From: Ascoidea tarda (nom. inval.)
Lineage: Eukaryota > Ascomycota > Saccharomycetes > Ascoideales > Ascoideaceae
Direction of reading: 5' to 3'
Assembly: GCA_030560485.1 (NCBI GenBank)
Contig: JAKTTS010000156.1
Span: 1-30,038 of the forward strand
DNA length: 30,038 nucleotides
Position numbers and translations under genes: made by a program. Positions 27,394 through 30,038 of this stretch are shown here, piece by piece; the stretch's first letter is position 1, and every line of letters begins with the position of its first letter. Below the pieces are notes generated by a model, which was given only the letters and a program-made list of their open reading frames with translations, was not told the DNA's origin and did not search any database.

Positions 27394-29309
27394 GAATTGC
27401 TATTGTTGGTGAGATTCAGAATATTATTAAGATTTATATTGTTATTGAGAATAATAAGATTGTTAGCGTTGTTAGTGTTATTGATAGCAACGGCACCAGT
27501 ACCGATGTCAGCCAATTCATCAGCTAAAGCATTAACTTCAACACTTCTTTTTTCAACAACAACATAATCTTTTTCGATTATGTCGGAAGCTGTTGGGACA
27601 TTTTGTTGGTTGGAAGGGATTTCGAGGATTTGTGGAGGAGAAGTTGAAGTTGAAGTTTGTTTTTGGATTGAAGAAGATTTTTGTTTTTGTTTCTTTTTAT
27701 AAGAAGATTTCTGCTGCTGGATTGTAGGTTGTGGGAATAAGTATTGTTCTTGATTTTGGGATTGGGATTGGGATTGGGATTTGTTTTGTTCTTTATTGTT
27801 GGTATTAATTTCATTTGGAGATTCATTGTTGTTTTGAATAGCGTTTTGAATCAAGTCATGATTTTGGGAATTATTTTTGGAATGTGATTTTGAATGAGGT
27901 TTAGGTTGAGATATATTTTTTTCTAGTGATTTTTTTTTGGAGATGTTTTTCATGGTATTGAATTGAACTGAGGGAGGGTTGTCGATAAAATTGATTTGAT
28001 TTTGAATTCTGATTTGATTTTGATTTGGGGTTTGAGGGTGATTTTGAATTTGGGTTTGATTTTGAATTTGAGTTTGAGTTTGAGTTTGGGTTTTGATTTG
28101 AGGCGAGGTGATGAATTCTGAGATGAATAAGTTCTCATCTATAGTTGAGTTATTTGAGGATATGTTTGAGTTATTGAGGGACGAAGATTGGGTGGTGTTG
28201 TAAGGAGACAAGTCGTAATTGACTAGTTCGTCATTGAAGAATTCATGGAAGCTGATTCTTTCAGTTGGATTTAGTCTTAGGAGGCTTGAGATGAGTATTT
28301 TTAGGTTTGTATTGATGTGGAAGTCGTGGGGGAAAATGATTTTGTCGTTTTGTTTTTGGATTTTTCTTAGCAATTCAATGTGGTTGTTTGCTCTGAAAGG
28401 TGGTTTACCGACAGTCATTTCGTAAAGAACAGCACCCACAGACCATAAATCAGCTTTGGCGTTATATTTTTCGTAGTTTAGTATTTCAGGGGCCATGTAT
28501 AATGGGGAACCACAGAGGGTTTCAGCCATTGAAGTGTTTGGTAGGAATCTAGCGAAACCGAAATCAGCAATTTTGAGGATTGGCAAGTCCCAGATACCAA
28601 CGTAGTTTAGGTTTTGGAAGGAGGCTTTATCGTGTAGTGGGTAGCATAGAAGTAGGTTTTGAGGTTTTATGTCTCTATGGACCAAGTTTTTTGATCTTAG
28701 GAATTTGAGGGAGGAGGATAGCTGTTTTAGAAAGTGGATGATCATTAGGTGGTTGAGGCCATTGGCGTAGAGCGAGTTGGTAGGGGAATGAGGGATATTG
28801 TTATTGTTGTTGTCATTGTTGTTGTTTGAGGATATGAGAGAAGGAGAAGGGTACTTGTTGAAAATCTGGTGTATGATTGGATTTGAGCTGATTAGTTGGT
28901 TTTTCTTTTTGATAAAGAAGGAGAGGTCGCCTAGAGAGCAGTATTCCATTATTAGGTGAAAGTAGTTGAGGGATTGTTTGCAATCGAGTAGGGAGACAAT
29001 GTGAGGATGTTTCATTTCCTTTAAGATTTGAATTTCGATTTCCAAGTTTTCTAGGAGCTTTTTGTTTTTTAGTTTTGAACGTAGGACAGCTTTGATTGCA
29101 ACAGGTTTGTTGGAATTGATGTTGATGGCTTTATAGACGTTTGCGAAGGAGCCTTTACCAATTTCAGCATCGATTTGGTAGTCTGGGATCAAGTCATTAT
29201 GAATTAATTTTTTTGTGTTTTGGATGTTATTGTTATTGTTGTTGTTGTTGTTGTTATTTCGGTTGTTGTTATTATTTTGGTTATTGTTATTATTTCGGTT
29301 ATTAGACAT
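26202..29309 (-). CDS. ATG1: Autophagy-initiating serine/threonine kinase Atg1
   Basis: Atg1 (ULK1 family) starts autophagosome formation with Atg13 and Atg17 at the pre-autophagosomal structure, downstream of TORC1. The kinase domain (about 44-358) follows an Asn-rich N-terminus: glycine loop GKGSFANVY (51-59), Lys73, HRDIKPQNLL (211-220), DFGFARFLPNTS (249-260), activation-loop Thr264 in AETLCGSPLYMAPE and AKADLWSVG (285-292). LKNKKLLENLEIEI and ILKEMKHPHIVSLLDC match Atg1 specifically. A short Asn-rich insert interrupts the kinase near 160-172. EKDYVVVEKRSVEVN (about 580-594) carries the known Atg8-interacting motif YVVV (582-585). The C-terminal 240 residues, with CLSLLAKAMRITGEWWNN and an acidic loop before it, fit the Atg13-binding tandem MIT domains. 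At 1035 residues it exceeds the 897 of S. cerevisiae through Asn/Gln-rich linkers. Confidence 0.96.
27327..27392 (-). repeat. Trinucleotide repeat encoding poly-Asn in ATG1
   Basis: A GTT run passes into a long ATT run on the plus strand. On the coding strand these are AAC then AAT, giving about 22 consecutive Asn between the Atg8-binding motif and the C-terminal domain. Confidence 0.92.
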
Positions 29310-30038
29310 ATTATTAAATAAATGGATTAAAATGATAACAAGTAGTTGAGAGTCAAGAGAGAAAAAAGGAAAATCCCTTGATTAAATAATAAATGAATTA
29401 ATTGAACCTTGGAGTGAAACCAGATAGAGTTTGAGTAGAAAGTGAATAGAATTTGAATAGAACCAACTAAAATGGGATTCTCTTCTTCAAAAAGGGAGGA
29501 TTTTAGTAGATATTATAAATCAAGCAGGAGAGCAGGAGTAGGTGAGTAGGAAAGTAGGAGAGTAGGAAAGCTGGGGAAAGAGAAGGAATAGAGTTCTTCG
29601 AGGAGAGGAAAGGAAGAAATGAGGAAGAAATGAGGAAGAAATGAGGAAGAAATGGTGGTATAATGAGAGAAATAGATTATTATGAGAAGGTGCTGGAGAG
29701 GTATATTGAGGTTATAGAGAAGGTGTTGAAGGGTTATCTGGGGACGCTCGAGAAGTAGTGTTGAGGGTTGAGGCGACGAGAAAAGACGTGAAATCAGCAA
29801 GGTTTGAGGAAGCTGCGATGAGTTGGGCTCGGAACAGGTGACGGTGTGGCGCTGGTCGGGCGGCGGCGGCGGTGGGCGTGTTTGGCTTTGCAGCGGCAGC
29901 AGTGTCTTCAGGGCTGGTGTCGTCAGGCTGGTGCTATCACTCCTTTATCTCTTCTTATCTCTCGCCCTCTCCCGCACGCGCACGTTGCTCGCACGCACAG
30001 CGCGGTCACATGCACACATCACGCGTCCCGATTGGCTC
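29310..30038. promoter_or_regulatory. ATG1 upstream region
   Basis: Close to ATG1 the DNA is purine-rich on the plus strand (29500-29690), with short repeats. From about 29810 to the edge it becomes strongly GC-rich, with a GGC run near 29861-29873, several CACGC/CGCAC elements, CACATG at 30008-30013 and an ATTGG (inverted CCAAT) at 30031-30035. I see no gene. This looks like the GC-rich core promoter region of ATG1, possibly shared with a gene off the right edge. Confidence 0.5.
29608..29654. repeat. GAGGAAGAAAT 11-bp tandem repeat
   Basis: Three full copies and partial copies lie in the ATG1 upstream region. AGTAGGA-type 8-9 bp repeats at about 29522-29570 lie just left of it. Confidence 0.85.

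Overview
The window looks like chromosomal DNA from an AT-rich budding yeast (Saccharomycotina). It holds nine protein genes. Two have short introns with yeast signals (5' GTATGT or GTAAGT, a perfect TACTAAC branch point, 3' AG). Seven match well-known yeast families along their length: INO1, REG1, CFT2, a YDL124W-type aldo-keto reductase, DOT5, the spliceosomal SmF protein and ATG1. The species cannot be named from this window. No transposon, virus-like element, rRNA, convincing tRNA or CRISPR array was seen.

Layout, left to right: 1-1317, no gene, ending with the INO1 3' end; INO1 (minus, 1318-2904); a 2-kb gene-free interval with promoter-like sites; REG1 (minus, 4899-9773); a GC-rich island; CFT2 (minus, 10788-13862); a short divergent promoter; a DUF2009-like zinc-finger protein (plus, 14175-16136); a spliced Zn2Cys6 transcription factor (plus, 16443-19955); a convergent 3' region; the aldo-keto reductase (minus, 20330-21253); a 1.2-kb divergent promoter; DOT5 (plus, 22442-23926); spliced SmF (plus, 24317-25300); a convergent AT-rich region with microsatellites; ATG1 (minus, 26202-29309) and its GC-rich upstream region to the right edge.

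The genes do not form a pathway cluster, as is usual in yeast. Functional themes are nutrient signalling (REG1 on the Snf1/PP1 axis, ATG1 in autophagy, INO1 in inositol synthesis, itself known to depend on Snf1/Reg1), RNA processing (CFT2, SmF) and redox or carbonyl detoxification (DOT5 and the reductase, sharing one divergent promoter).

The most unusual points are protein tails and promoter structure. SmF, normally about 80-100 residues, carries a roughly 200-residue acidic tail ending in an SV40-like nuclear signal. DOT5 carries a roughly 340-residue lysine-rich, histone-H1-like N-terminal extension with eight TPKK motifs. REG1, CFT2 and ATG1 are swollen with Asn/Ser, Gln, His-Asn and charged repeats. 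Several upstream regions are GC-rich islands in an otherwise AT-rich sequence. One, at 21980-22130, packs a perfect 13-bp tandem repeat, a run of hairpins and a T-tract into 150 bp.
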